Part shown: piece after piece, positions 26,913-34,919 of the stretch | Position numbering within the stretch: the first letter of the stretch is position 1 | Layout of the letters: every line of letters begins with the position of its first letter | Source of the DNA: JAPXRI01 sp033813635 | Lineage (GTDB): Bacteria; Bacillota; Clostridia; Oscillospirales; QAMX01 | DNA length: 64,000 bases | Direction: 5' to 3' | Assembly: GCA_033813635.1 (NCBI GenBank) | Contig: JAPXRI010000006.1 | Span: 44,276 to 108,275, forward strand | Made by a program: the position numbers and the translations under genes | Notes under the pieces: model-generated | What the model was told of the DNA's origin: nothing | What the model saw: the letters and a program-made list of their open reading frames with translations, nothing else | The model's database searches: none

Positions 26913-27121
26913 TTATCCGTGATAGCAGCGGTCAAGGTACGCCGCCGTCCCGCCCGAGATCTCTTCCAGAAGCCTTACAGCCTCCGCGCTCCCTAGATAG
27001 GCCTCCGCCATAAGCCGGCCCTCCTCCTCGAAGAGCGCGTCGTGGACCGGGAAATAGTCCTCGTTTTGTCGACGGGAAGAAGCTTCGGAAATGTCTCATA
27101 GTACGCAAGCTCGCTTTTCAT
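26913..27121 (-). pseudogene. Remnant of a longer gene (N- and C-terminal pieces fused out of frame)
   Basis: Starting at an ATG at 27121 the frame gives MKSELAYYETFPKLLPVDKT, which looks like a real protein start. Just after this (around 27060) a different frame takes over and reads EDYFPVHDALFEEEGRLM, continuing with AEAYLGSAEAVRLLEEISGG and ending TAAYLDRCYHG at the stop at 26913. The total length, 209 bases, is not a multiple of three. The simplest reading is a gene with a large internal deletion. I do not recognise the family. It sits 52 bases upstream of the sugar isomerase and probably was its operon partner. Confidence 0.5.
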
Positions 27122-27171
27122 CTGTATTCGCGGGTTACCTTTTTTGTTATATGATTTACTGCGGGAAACCT

Positions 27172-27492
27172 CTATTGCATGCTTGAAAACAGGCCGAGGC
27201 AGAATGATACCGCAAACAGCACTATGCTGATTAGCTTAAAGGTTTTTATCCTCCTGATTTTAGGATAACCCTGGTCGGAAAGCATATCCGCTCCCCGGAT
27301 ATAGATGCCTAGAATGACTATGTAGATTACGGCGGAGCCGATCGCCACAATGGCGCCCAGATGCAACAGAGCGAGAACGACGTTTGCCGCGATAAGCGCA
27401 AGCTGCAGCGCGCCGATAATCCATGTGAGCCTTACCAGCTTTTCCTGTTTTTTCTCCGCAAGCTCGCTGTTTGTATAGCCCTTGACCGCCAT
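27172..27492 (-). CDS. Small membrane protein, function unknown
   Basis: 106 residues. A charged N-terminus (residues 1-22, MAVKGYTNSELAEKKQEKL) is followed by three hydrophobic segments at roughly 23-45, 47-67 and 86-105, with a basic loop KIRRIKTFK before the last. I do not recognise the family. It has a promoter with an extended -10 just upstream and is likely expressed alone. Confidence 0.6.
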   Translation of the reverse strand: MAVKGYTNSELAEKKQEKLVRLTWIIGALQLALIAANVVLALLHLGAIVAIGSAVIYIVILGIYIRGADMLSDQGYPKIRRIKTFKLISIVLFAVSFCLGLFSSMQ

Positions 27493-27538
27493 AGTCCATA
27501 CCTCGATTCATGGATGGAAATATATTCTGTTCCTGTTT

Positions 27539-27566
27539 ATTATAGCATACTTTAAATCAATTTCAA
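27539..27566 (-). promoter_or_regulatory. Predicted promoter for the small membrane protein
   Basis: On the minus strand TTGAAA (27561-27566), 16 bases, TATAAT (27539-27544), with TGC before the -10 (extended -10). Confidence 0.65.
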
Positions 27567-27611
27567 CAATTTTGTCCGTATAATTCGCGCAAGCTTCCAT
27601 ATTAAACCGGT

Positions 27612-27640
27612 TTGCTCCCGGGGCGAATATGTGGTAGAAT
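27612..27640 (+). promoter_or_regulatory. Predicted promoter for the DUF3842 gene
   Basis: TTGCTC (27612-27617), 17 bases, TAGAAT (27635-27640), 39 bases before the ATG at 27679. Confidence 0.55.
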
Positions 27641-27678
27641 ATTGTTGTTAATTCGGCGCGGAAAGCGGGGAATAAAGT

Positions 27679-28083
27679 ATGAAAATCGCCGTCATCGACG
27701 GACAGGGCGGAAAGATCGGCAGCCTTTTAACCGAGCTTATTAAAAACAGAGCGCCCGGCTGTGAAATAATCGCGGTGGGTACGAACGCGTCCGCCACAGG
27801 CGCGATGCTGAAAGCAGGCGCCGATTTCGGCGCTACCGGCGAAAACCCGGTTATCGTCGCCTCCCGGCAGGCGGATATAATAACCGGTCCGATCGGCATT
27901 GTCGCGGCGGATTCGTTTCTCGGCGAGGTAACTCCCGCGATGGCGCAGGCAATCTGCCAGAGCCGCGCCGTCAAGGTCCTCGTGCCGATCAACAGGTGCA
28001 GCCTGGTCGTGGCTGCGCCCGAGCTTCCGCTCGCCGAACATATTAAAATCGCGGTGGAAAGAATCATCGCTCTCTTAAGGTGA
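27679..28083 (+). CDS. DUF3842 family protein
   Basis: 134 residues matching my recollection of DUF3842: the start MKIAVIDGQGGKIGSLLTE, a central VGTNASATGAMLKAGA, and ITGPIGIVAADSFLGEVTPAMA. The glycine-rich beginning resembles a Rossmann-type nucleotide site, but no activity is known for the family. It is common in Clostridia. No signal peptide or membrane helix; presumably cytoplasmic. No obvious operon partner. Confidence 0.8.
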   Translation: MKIAVIDGQGGKIGSLLTELIKNRAPGCEIIAVGTNASATGAMLKAGADFGATGENPVIVASRQADIITGPIGIVAADSFLGEVTPAMAQAICQSRAVKVLVPINRCSLVVAAPELPLAEHIKIAVERIIALLR

Positions 28084-28159
28084 ATAGCATTATCTTAAGT
28101 TTGGCTGTCCTGCAACGATAATTTTTTTAATTATACCCTTAATACAACAAAAAAATCTA

Positions 28160-28187
28160 TTGCATTTTCGCAGGAATCCTGTATAAT
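28160..28187 (+). promoter_or_regulatory. Promoter upstream of the c-di-GMP riboswitch
   Basis: TTGCAT (28160-28165), 16 bases, TATAAT (28182-28187) with CTG directly before the -10. Initiation near 28195 would give a leader of about 320 bases before the surface-protein start. Confidence 0.65.
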
Positions 28188-28282
28188 ATTATCTGGTACG
28201 GACATGCGATATAATTTGGAGGAACGTATTTCAAAGCCCGCTTAAAGAAGCGGAAAACGCAAAAATATAATAACTGGAACAT

Positions 28283-28384
28283 GTTCAAAAGGCAAACCCG
28301 CCGAAAGGCGGGGACGCAAAGCCAGAGGCTAAGGCAGCGGGAGGTTTTCTGCTCTCCCCGCCGCTATGCCCGTTCGGCTGCAAC
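28283..28384 (+). promoter_or_regulatory. Cyclic di-GMP-I (GEMM-I) riboswitch
   Basis: The aptamer core is unmistakable: GGCAAACC (28291-28298), a P2 hairpin with a GAAA tetraloop (CCCGCC-GAAA-GGCGGG), then GGGACGCAAAGCC (28310-28322), a GGCTAA tetraloop-receptor side and a second GC-rich hairpin (28334-28371). GEMM-I RNAs bind c-di-GMP and control motility, adhesion and surface genes. Downstream, CTGTAAAAT (28405-28413) is exactly complementary to ATTTTACAG (28486-28494), and CCTCCT (28401-28406) could pair with the AAGGAG ribosome binding site (28504-28509). These are candidate expression-platform helices; whether c-di-GMP switches expression on or off is not decidable by eye. Confidence 0.93.
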
Positions 28385-28518
28385 ATATTTCATTATCCAA
28401 CCTCCTGTAAAATAAATAAGGCGCGGCGCAAAGCTTTGTGAGCGGTATCAAAGCCCTGCCACAGCAGTCCCGCTCCCGCATTTTCATTTTACAGCCATCA
28501 CTAAAGGAGTAATGAAAA

Positions 28519-29586
28519 ATGTTGTACAAAAAAGGCATGCTCAAAAAGCTCTCAGCGATCATTCTGGCCGTGCTCTGCTTTACGGCCCTCTCTTCCATCG
28601 CGGTCCTCGCAATCGACATCGACGGCGACACGTGGAAGAAGGTCGATTCCTCCTCAGGCGAAAACGCTTTCAGCGTTGAAGACATCGATTTTGTCGTGAT
28701 CAAGCAGGCGAAAGGCGCTGTTATCTGGCTGAAAAACGATTTGAACGCCGCGGACAGGGAGGCGTTGAAAAGCAAAATCGGCGACAAAGACCCATCGATT
28801 CTTAACTCCACCAGCGACGGTATTGTATTCACCACAGACAGGGATTTCATTCTCAAAGAAGTGTTGAATTACACGGGGAGCGGCGGCAAATACGATGCCA
28901 GGGTGACAGTTTCAACCGTTTCCGGCAAATTGACCATGACGATTGACGGCGCTTACAGCCATTACTGCTATGGCAAATTCGTAAAGGAAACGACTACAGC
29001 CGTCACAACGACCACGGCCGCAACCACGACCACGCCTCCGTACACAGACGAGACCACGGCGCCCGCCGAGACCACCAGGGAGACGACAGCGGTTTTCACC
29101 ACGACGGAGCCCCCGTTCACCGATGAGACCACAACGGCTATCGAAACCACCACGGAGGAAACCGCAGTATTCACCACGTCGGAGCCCCCATTCACTAACG
29201 AGACCACGGCGCCTACCGAGACCACTAGGGAGACAACCGCGGTTTTCACCACGTCGGAGCCACCGTTCACCGACGAGACCTCGACGCCCGCCGAAACCAC
29301 CACGGAGACAACAGCAGTTTTCACCACGTCGGAGCCACCGTTCACCGACGAGACCTCGACGCCCGCTGAAACCACCACGGAAACAACAGCAGTTTTCACC
29401 ACATCGGAGCCTCCGCTCACCAATGAGACCTCCGTCACGGCGATTACCGATCCGAATCCGCCCTATACCGGCGCTGATTCCGGCATCGGCAGCGCTAAAG
29501 CGATTATCACCGCTATTGCGCTGTTCGGCTCGTTGTCCGGCATCGCGGTTCTGCTCTACGCAATCAGGAAATCCGGTTCCAAATAA
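28519..29586 (+). CDS. Secreted Thr/Pro-rich repeat surface protein with PPYTG sorting-type signal
   Basis: 355 residues. An N-terminal signal peptide (about 1-36, basic start then LSAIILAVLCFTALSSIAVLA) is followed by a roughly 120-residue domain that I do not recognise, then from about residue 160 to 310 a Thr/Glu/Pro-rich region made of 25-residue repeats. The end has PPYTG (about 314-318), a hydrophobic helix (AIITAIALFGSLSGIAVLLYAI) and a short basic tail (RKSGSK), the layout of a sortase signal of the (S/P)PxTG type known from Clostridioides difficile. It is preceded by AAAGGAG, a c-di-GMP-I riboswitch and a promoter. Inferred role: c-di-GMP-regulated surface or adhesion protein. No sortase gene is in the window. 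Confidence 0.85.
   Translation: MLYKKGMLKKLSAIILAVLCFTALSSIAVLAIDIDGDTWKKVDSSSGENAFSVEDIDFVVIKQAKGAVIWLKNDLNAADREALKSKIGDKDPSILNSTSDGIVFTTDRDFILKEVLNYTGSGGKYDARVTVSTVSGKLTMTIDGAYSHYCYGKFVKETTTAVTTTTAATTTTPPYTDETTAPAETTRETTAVFTTTEPPFTDETTTAIETTTEETAVFTTSEPPFTNETTAPTETTRETTAVFTTSEPPFTDETSTPAETTTETTAVFTTSEPPFTDETSTPAETTTETTAVFTTSEPPLTNETSVTAITDPNPPYTGADSGIGSAKAIITAIALFGSLSGIAVLLYAIRKSGSK
29085..29440 (+). repeat. 75-bp tandem repeats encoding the Thr-rich stalk
   Basis: About five copies of a 25-codon unit reading approximately ETTAVFTTSEPPFTDETSTP plus AETTT. Copies three and four are nearly identical at DNA level (TTTTCACCACGTCGGAGCCA repeats), the outer copies are more divergent, as expected from unequal crossing-over or slippage. 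Confidence 0.9.
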
Positions 29587-29636
29587 TATCCGTGAAAAGC
29601 GTGTCCAGCATCGCTTTTGAGTTCCGTACTAAACTG

Positions 29637-29672
29637 CACCGGGGGAACCTTCGGGTTCTCCCGGTGTTTTTT
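29637..29672 (+). terminator. Terminator of the surface-protein transcript
   Basis: CACCGGGGGAACC, TTCG loop, GGTTCTCCCGGTG (with one imperfect position), then TTTTTTG. Confidence 0.85.
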
Positions 29673-29840
29673 GCGTCAGGTTACATTTGTAAAATTCGTT
29701 TTTCTACATAAAAATTTTCACCCGTTTCTTAAAAAACGCACTGTTGCGGATGAAAACATTTATACGCAGTTTTTTCAAGATTACTTGGTGATTATTTTTT
29801 ATTATCTCGGCAATACGCATGAATTCTCTCGCCTGTCGCA

Positions 29841-29869
29841 TTGACAGGCCATATGTCAAAGAGTATAAT
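29841..29869 (+). promoter_or_regulatory. Consensus promoter for ktrB-ktrA
   Basis: TTGACA (29841-29846), 17 bases, TATAAT (29864-29869). The -35 box overlaps a 7-bp inverted repeat, GCCTGTC (29831-29837) with GACAGGC (29843-29849). The 170 bases between the preceding terminator and this promoter show nothing else. Confidence 0.85.
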
Positions 29870-29925
29870 ATCCGTAATTCCATGACAGATATATGTTAAT
29901 GAAACCACGGAGGTTAAACAATTTC

Positions 29926-31269
29926 ATGCAAAAATCATCGGCGCCGAAGCTGACGTATCCCGGCTTTATCGCACTCGGCTTTCTGGCGATTATACTGTTG
30001 GGCACATTTCTGCTCTCGCTCCCGGTTTCGTCGCGCAGCGGAGAGTGGACGCCCTTTGTCAACTCGCTCTTCACCGCCACAACGGCCACCTGCGTGACCG
30101 GGCTTGTGGTCTACGATACCTTTGCGCACTGGAGCCTGTTCGGGCAGCTTGTGATCCTCACGCTGATACAGATCGGCGGGCTGGGCTTTATGACATTTAT
30201 AACGCTGATGCTCGTTTTTCTGAAAAAGCGCATCACGCTGAAGGAACGGCTCGTAATCAGGCAGTCCGCCGGCTCGATCAGCGTCAGCGGCGTCGTCCTG
30301 CTGGTTAAAAAGGCGGCTTTGGGGACAATTATCTTCGAGGGTATCGGCGCCGCGCTGCTCGCGCTCCGCTTCTGTCCGCAGATGGGCTTTTGGCGGGGCG
30401 TCTACAACGGCATATTCCATTCTGTGTCCGCGTTTTGCAACGCGGGTATCGATATTATGGGGAAATACGGGCAGTTCTCGTCGCTGACCACCTACGCCTC
30501 TGACCCTCTTGTAAACTTCACCATTATGGCCCTGATCACAATCGGCGGAATAGGCTTTATCGTGTGGAGCGATATTATCGTCAGCCGCGGCAGGCTAAGG
30601 CGTCTGAAGCTCCACTCCAAGATGGCCCTTTCGGCCACGGCCGTGCTGCTGGTTCTCGGAACGGTCCTTTTCATGATTTTCGAATCCGACGGCGTCTTTA
30701 AGGGCATGGGCTTCTGGCAGAGACTGATGGCGTCCATGTTCGCGACGGTCACGCCGAGGACGGCCGGTTTTAATACGGTCAGCGTCTCCGCGATGTCCCA
30801 GAGCGGTCTGCTTCTCACGGTTTTGCTGATGCTTGTCGGCGGAAGCCCAGGGTCCACCGCCGGCGGCATCAAGACGACCACGGTTTCCGTCCTGTTCGCC
30901 GCGACCGCGGCCACATTCAAGCATATGCGCGACGCGGTGCTGTTCAAAAGAAAAATACCGGGCGATACCATCAGGCTTTCCTGTTCGATCGTTTTCATCT
31001 ATCTGTCGGCGGTGATTGCATCTACTCTATTTATTGCCGCTATAGAGCCCGTTTCGATATTGGAAGCGCTGTTCGAGGTGGCCTCGGCCGCCGGCACGGT
31101 CGGGCTGTCGATGGGCATTACGCCGGCGCTTTCGGTTGCATCCCGCGTGGTACTGATCCTTCTGATGTATTTCGGCAGGGTCGGAGGGATCTCGCTGGCC
31201 CTGTCCTTCGCCGAAAAGCACGAGCACATCCCGGTCGACAGACCGTCGGAAAACATCCTGGTCGGATAA
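29926..31269 (+). CDS. ktrB: TrkH/KtrB family potassium uptake protein
   Basis: 447 residues from the ATG at 29926 (GGAGG 12 bases upstream); an ATG at 29893 lies before that site. It has four repeated membrane-pore-membrane units with recognisable filter segments: TATCVTGLVVYD, SAFCNAGIDI, TPRTAGFNTV and SAAGTVGLSMG, plus the PGSTAGGIKTTT loop typical of the Trk/Ktr family. It forms the ion-conducting dimer that imports K+, usually with Na+. The partner gating subunit is encoded 58 bases downstream. Confidence 0.95.
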   Translation: MQKSSAPKLTYPGFIALGFLAIILLGTFLLSLPVSSRSGEWTPFVNSLFTATTATCVTGLVVYDTFAHWSLFGQLVILTLIQIGGLGFMTFITLMLVFLKKRITLKERLVIRQSAGSISVSGVVLLVKKAALGTIIFEGIGAALLALRFCPQMGFWRGVYNGIFHSVSAFCNAGIDIMGKYGQFSSLTTYASDPLVNFTIMALITIGGIGFIVWSDIIVSRGRLRRLKLHSKMALSATAVLLVLGTVLFMIFESDGVFKGMGFWQRLMASMFATVTPRTAGFNTVSVSAMSQSGLLLTVLLMLVGGSPGSTAGGIKTTTVSVLFAATAATFKHMRDAVLFKRKIPGDTIRLSCSIVFIYLSAVIASTLFIAAIEPVSILEALFEVASAAGTVGLSMGITPALSVASRVVLILLMYFGRVGGISLALSFAEKHEHIPVDRPSENILVG

Positions 31270-31327
31270 CACGCCCGGCTTCACAGCGCATATAAACAAC
31301 AAAATCATCCGGAGGAAAACCGACTTT

Positions 31328-31978
31328 ATGAAATCAATTCTTGTGATCGGCATGGGCAGATTCGGAAGACATCTCGCCCTGAAAATGATGGAGCTTAAAA
31401 ACGACGTAATGATTGTCGACAAAAATCAGGATATCATTGACGAGCTCGCGCCCCAGTTCACCGACGCGCAGATCGGAGACTGCACCAAGGAGTCCGTGCT
31501 GAGAAGCCTCGGGGTCAACAATTTCGACATCTGCTTTGTGGCTATCGGCGAGAACTTCCAGGCGTCGCTCGAAATTACCTCGCTTTTAAAGGACCTCGGC
31601 GCGAAATACGTGGTCACGAAGGCCAACCGCGACATCCACGCGAAATTTCTGTTGAGAAACGGCGCGGACGAGGTGGTCTACCCGGAGCGGGAGATGGCCG
31701 AAAAGGTGGCGATCAGGCACAGCGCCAAAAACATATTCGACTATATCGAGCTCACGCACGATTTCTCCGTATACGAAATCGCCATCCCCGAGGTCTGGGT
31801 CGGAAAGAGCATCGGAGTAATCTGCGTGCGCACCAAATACCATGTGAACATCCTCGCGATTAAAAACGGCGAAAACCTGATGCCCCTTCCGGGCGCCGAA
31901 TATGTCTTCAATAAGGACGACCGTATTCTGGTGCTTGGCAAGGCCGCTGATGTGTTCCGCCTGTCATCAAAAACCTGA
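31328..31978 (+). CDS. ktrA: TrkA/KtrA family potassium channel gating subunit
   Basis: 216 residues: an RCK_N Rossmann domain (GMGRFGRHLALKM, then VDKNQDIIDELAP and AQIGDCTKESVLRSLGV) and a C-terminal RCK_C domain from about residue 140 (FSVYEIAIPEVWVGKSIG). KtrA forms a ring under KtrB and gates it with ATP/ADP; RCK_C of this family commonly binds c-di-AMP. GGAGG precedes the ATG. Same operon as ktrB. Confidence 0.95.
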   Translation: MKSILVIGMGRFGRHLALKMMELKNDVMIVDKNQDIIDELAPQFTDAQIGDCTKESVLRSLGVNNFDICFVAIGENFQASLEITSLLKDLGAKYVVTKANRDIHAKFLLRNGADEVVYPEREMAEKVAIRHSAKNIFDYIELTHDFSVYEIAIPEVWVGKSIGVICVRTKYHVNILAIKNGENLMPLPGAEYVFNKDDRILVLGKAADVFRLSSKT

Positions 31979-31992
31979 AAGGGAGTATTAAG

Positions 31993-32709
31993 ATGGATCG
32001 CTTTATCAACTACGCCCACAGGGGCGCGAGCGCCTACGCGCCGGGAAACACGCTGTCCGCGTTCTACCTCGGTCTCGCCTGCGGCGCAAACGGGATCGAG
32101 ACCGACGTCAGGGCGTCGCGCGACGGAGTTTTAATGCTCTTCCACGATAAAACCCTTGAGTCGGTGGGGAAAAGCGGCCCGGTCTCCGATTACGACTACG
32201 CCGAGCTTTGCGAGTTGACCGTCACCGACGAGAGATGCAAAATCAAGTCGGACCGGCTTGTATCCTTTGAGGATTTTCTGCGGCGCTTCGGCTACAGGGA
32301 CATATACTTTGCGATTGAGATAAAGCAGGAAGGCATCGAGAGAGAAACGCTCGCGCTGATCAGAAAATACGGAGTTGAAAAAAAGACGGTCGTCACCTCG
32401 TTTTCGTTCTCCATCCTCGAGCGGGTCAAGGCCGCCGCGCCGGACATCCCCGTCGGCTACCTGATCCGCGATCTGACTGATGACGCCGTGTGCAGGCTTT
32501 TGTCGATCGAAGGTGAACAGCTCTGCCCCCATGCCTCCGCCCTCGATGCCGCGGCCGTCGCGCGTCTCAAGGAGAAAGGCTTGTCAGTCCGCGCCTGGGG
32601 CGTAAAGGACGAGGAAACAATGCGGAAAATGTACGATATCGGAACGGACGGGATGACCGTCAACTTCCCCGACAAGCTTGCCGAATATATAGCGAGCAAG
32701 GGGCGCTGA
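31993..32709 (+). CDS. Glycerophosphodiester phosphodiesterase (GDPD family)
   Basis: 238 residues of the UgpQ/GlpQ TIM-barrel family: the catalytic start AHRGASAYAPGNTLSAF, metal-binding IETDVRASRDGVLMLFHD, AIEIKQEG in the middle, and VRAWGVKDEE near the end. No signal peptide, so a cytoplasmic enzyme cleaving glycerophosphodiesters to glycerol 3-phosphate and an alcohol. AAGGGAG precedes the ATG, 14 bases after ktrA, so it may be co-transcribed with ktrBA. Functionally it could feed the same pool as glpK at 5 kb. Confidence 0.93.
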   Translation: MDRFINYAHRGASAYAPGNTLSAFYLGLACGANGIETDVRASRDGVLMLFHDKTLESVGKSGPVSDYDYAELCELTVTDERCKIKSDRLVSFEDFLRRFGYRDIYFAIEIKQEGIERETLALIRKYGVEKKTVVTSFSFSILERVKAAAPDIPVGYLIRDLTDDAVCRLLSIEGEQLCPHASALDAAAVARLKEKGLSVRAWGVKDEETMRKMYDIGTDGMTVNFPDKLAEYIASKGR

Positions 32710-32749
32710 CGCCCGCGAGGCGAACATCTTATACCCGAAGGAGAAGAAT

Positions 32750-33751
32750 ATGGGAAATTCAGACTTTGAGCATCTCCAAAGCATTATCCGGTCCGCGAGA
32801 GAAAGCGGTAAAAACACAGCAAGGCTTGACCCGAATCACGAATCAAAAGACGGCGCGTGGCATATTTCGGACGCACTTCGCATTCCCTCCGGCTTCACAT
32901 TGTATGTCGCCTGCCGGATAGTGCTCGAGGCCGGCACATTCTGCAATATCGTTATAAACGAAAACGCCTACGCGGAGAACGCCTCGGCGCAGAAACCGGA
33001 CGAAAATATCCGTATTATAGGCCTTGAAAACGCCGAGCTGGACGGCGGTAAGCCGAACGGACTCACCGAGAAAACCTCCGAAACAAACGGGCTTCCGCAT
33101 ATCGTGAAAAACACCTCGCTTCTTTTCAGGAACGTCCGCAATTTTTCCGTTGAAAACCTGAAAGTATCGAACCCGCGGTGGTGGGGGATGACGTTCATCC
33201 GCGCATTAAACGGGCATATATCGAATATAAGCTTCTCCGCGGACAACGCGGTTCCGAATCAGGATGGCGTCGATCTCAGGAAGGGCTGCAGCCATATCGC
33301 AATTGAAAACATCACCGGCACCACGGGGGACGACTCCGTCGCCCTGACGGCGCTCTCGGGACGGCTTGAGGAAAAAATCCTCCCGGTTATAGACGGTGAA
33401 AACGATATCCACGACATTACAATCAAAAACGTGAACACCTATGTTACCGGCGGGCACCATATCGTCAGGCTTCTGAACCACGACGGAAACCGGATTTACA
33501 ATATCTCGATCGACGGCATCACGGACGCCTGCCCCGAAAACGGCCTCCGCGCGAGGGCCGCGCTGAGAATCGGCGACGTAAATTATGTTTCGGTCCGCCC
33601 CGCCATCCCCGGCGAGACGGACAAAATCTCGGCGAGAAACTTCAGAACCCGCGCCTATTACGGCGTCCTGATCGGAAATCCCAATCTGACGAACTCCGAG
33701 TTTTTCAACATCGAGAACCGCGAAGGCGCGCAGTTCGGCTTTGCCCGCTGA
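32750..33751 (+). CDS. GH28-like right-handed beta-helix protein (polygalacturonase family-like)
   Basis: 333 residues. The pattern of repeated short strands and the two paired Asp motifs NQDGVDLRKG (about 169-178) and GDDSVALTA (about 191-199), followed by GGHHIVRLLN, match the NTD/DD/GHG catalytic pattern of GH28 pectin hydrolases in a divergent form. The family cleaves galacturonan or rhamnogalacturonan. There is no signal peptide, so it would act on oligomers inside the cell. GAAGGAG precedes the ATG. It could also be a non-enzymatic pectin-lyase-fold protein. It does not adjoin transport genes. Confidence 0.7.
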   Translation: MGNSDFEHLQSIIRSARESGKNTARLDPNHESKDGAWHISDALRIPSGFTLYVACRIVLEAGTFCNIVINENAYAENASAQKPDENIRIIGLENAELDGGKPNGLTEKTSETNGLPHIVKNTSLLFRNVRNFSVENLKVSNPRWWGMTFIRALNGHISNISFSADNAVPNQDGVDLRKGCSHIAIENITGTTGDDSVALTALSGRLEEKILPVIDGENDIHDITIKNVNTYVTGGHHIVRLLNHDGNRIYNISIDGITDACPENGLRARAALRIGDVNYVSVRPAIPGETDKISARNFRTRAYYGVLIGNPNLTNSEFFNIENREGAQFGFAR

Positions 33752-33936
33752 TAAAACCTCGGGTGAGCGGCCAGCCTCCGGGCGCGGAGACGGTCGGGGT
33801 TTAAACCCGCGTTTGACTAATTCGCAGCATATCAACCAATATTTTAAACGCGGCAATTTCGCCTCCGTTGAATTCAACCCCCGTTTGTGGTATATTCTAC
33901 ACAACGGGATCCCGAATCTAAATGGAGGCGAAAAAT

Positions 33937-34791
33937 ATGTCAAAAAAATCGATAGGCGAGGTTATTTCCGGTCTCCGCAAAGAAAAAGGCGTGACGCAGG
34001 AGGAGCTGGGCAAGGCCGTCGGAGTGTCGACCCAGGCGGTTTCCAAATGGAAAAACGGCGGCGTGCCGGACGTCGAGCTGCTCGAGCCGATTGCCGACTT
34101 CTTCGGCGTATCCCTGGACGCGCTTTTTGACCGCGGGCTCAACGACTACGCCAGCCTCGAGGAGGCCACCGCGAAATACTTTTCTTCACTCTCCGATCAG
34201 GAGCGCGCCGAAAAAGCGTTTGAGTACTGCTGGGCAGTTGAGAGAGCGCTTTGCGGTTCCTCTGAGCTCGAGGAGTCCACAGCTCTCGGCGTTCTCCGTA
34301 AAAAAGACGTCTGTCACCACATGTTTTCTCAAGTTCTTAAAGACAGCTTCATATCGCTTATGTCGCTCAGCGCAGACGCGCCGTACTTCGCGTTTTTCCC
34401 GGAAACGCCGGAGCGGACAGAATGGCTCTTCGAAAAAACGGATTATCCGGAGTTCTTTTCTGAGCTTGCGGACAGGGATATCTTCAACGCGTTCCTGCTT
34501 GTGCACAAACGGGATAAAAAGGGGTTTACTGAAAATCTCTTTGTCAAGGAGCTTGGCATCACGCCGGAAAAAGCCAAGGCCATTGTCGCTTTCCTTACCA
34601 AATACGGTCTTATCAATACCACCGAGCTTGAGCTTGACGACGAGGTAAAAAAAGTCTATACACCGAAGCCGAACCCCGCGATCATTCCGTTTCTCACCTT
34701 TGCATGCGAGCTGGTAAGCAGGCCGGGAACCTTTTATTATTGGCATGAAGGCCGCAGAGAACCGTACATTAGGCTAGACAAGCTCAGATAA
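33937..34791 (+). CDS. XRE-family transcriptional regulator with unknown C-terminal domain
   Basis: 284 residues from the ATG at 33937 (GGAGGCG 6 bases upstream); an earlier ATG at 33922 overlaps that site. Residues 5-60 are a classic helix-turn-helix: GEVISGLRKEKGVTQEELGK, with VSTQAVSKWKNGGVPDVELL as the recognition part. The remaining 220 residues are acidic and helical, with a winged-helix-looking segment near the end (GITPEKAKAIVAFLTKYGLI followed by NTTELELDDEVKKVYTPK), suggesting a sensor or second DNA-binding part. Targets are unknown. Confidence 0.8.
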   Translation: MSKKSIGEVISGLRKEKGVTQEELGKAVGVSTQAVSKWKNGGVPDVELLEPIADFFGVSLDALFDRGLNDYASLEEATAKYFSSLSDQERAEKAFEYCWAVERALCGSSELEESTALGVLRKKDVCHHMFSQVLKDSFISLMSLSADAPYFAFFPETPERTEWLFEKTDYPEFFSELADRDIFNAFLLVHKRDKKGFTENLFVKELGITPEKAKAIVAFLTKYGLINTTELELDDEVKKVYTPKPNPAIIPFLTFACELVSRPGTFYYWHEGRREPYIRLDKLR

Positions 34792-34812
34792 AGCACAGAT
34801 ATATTTGCAAAG

Positions 34813-34856
34813 CCGCGGAAAGACAGTCTATATCGTTTTTCCGCGGTCCGTTTTTT
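34813..34856 (+). terminator. Terminator of the XRE regulator gene
   Basis: CCGCGGAAA (34813-34821) pairs with TTTCCGCGG (34838-34846), then TCCGTTTTTT. Confidence 0.75.
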
Positions 34857-34919
34857 CCCATTCTTTAAGTAAGTCGCATTCGCCGCGCTTTTGTGATATA
34901 CTCTTTAATGGTGATTTTA

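Noticed and set aside
28968..29438. Val-rich frame opposite the surface protein repeats, and the repeats as a possible CRISPR
   Set aside because: The frame is the antisense of Thr codons; the repeats are contiguous, in frame and without spacers, so not CRISPR.
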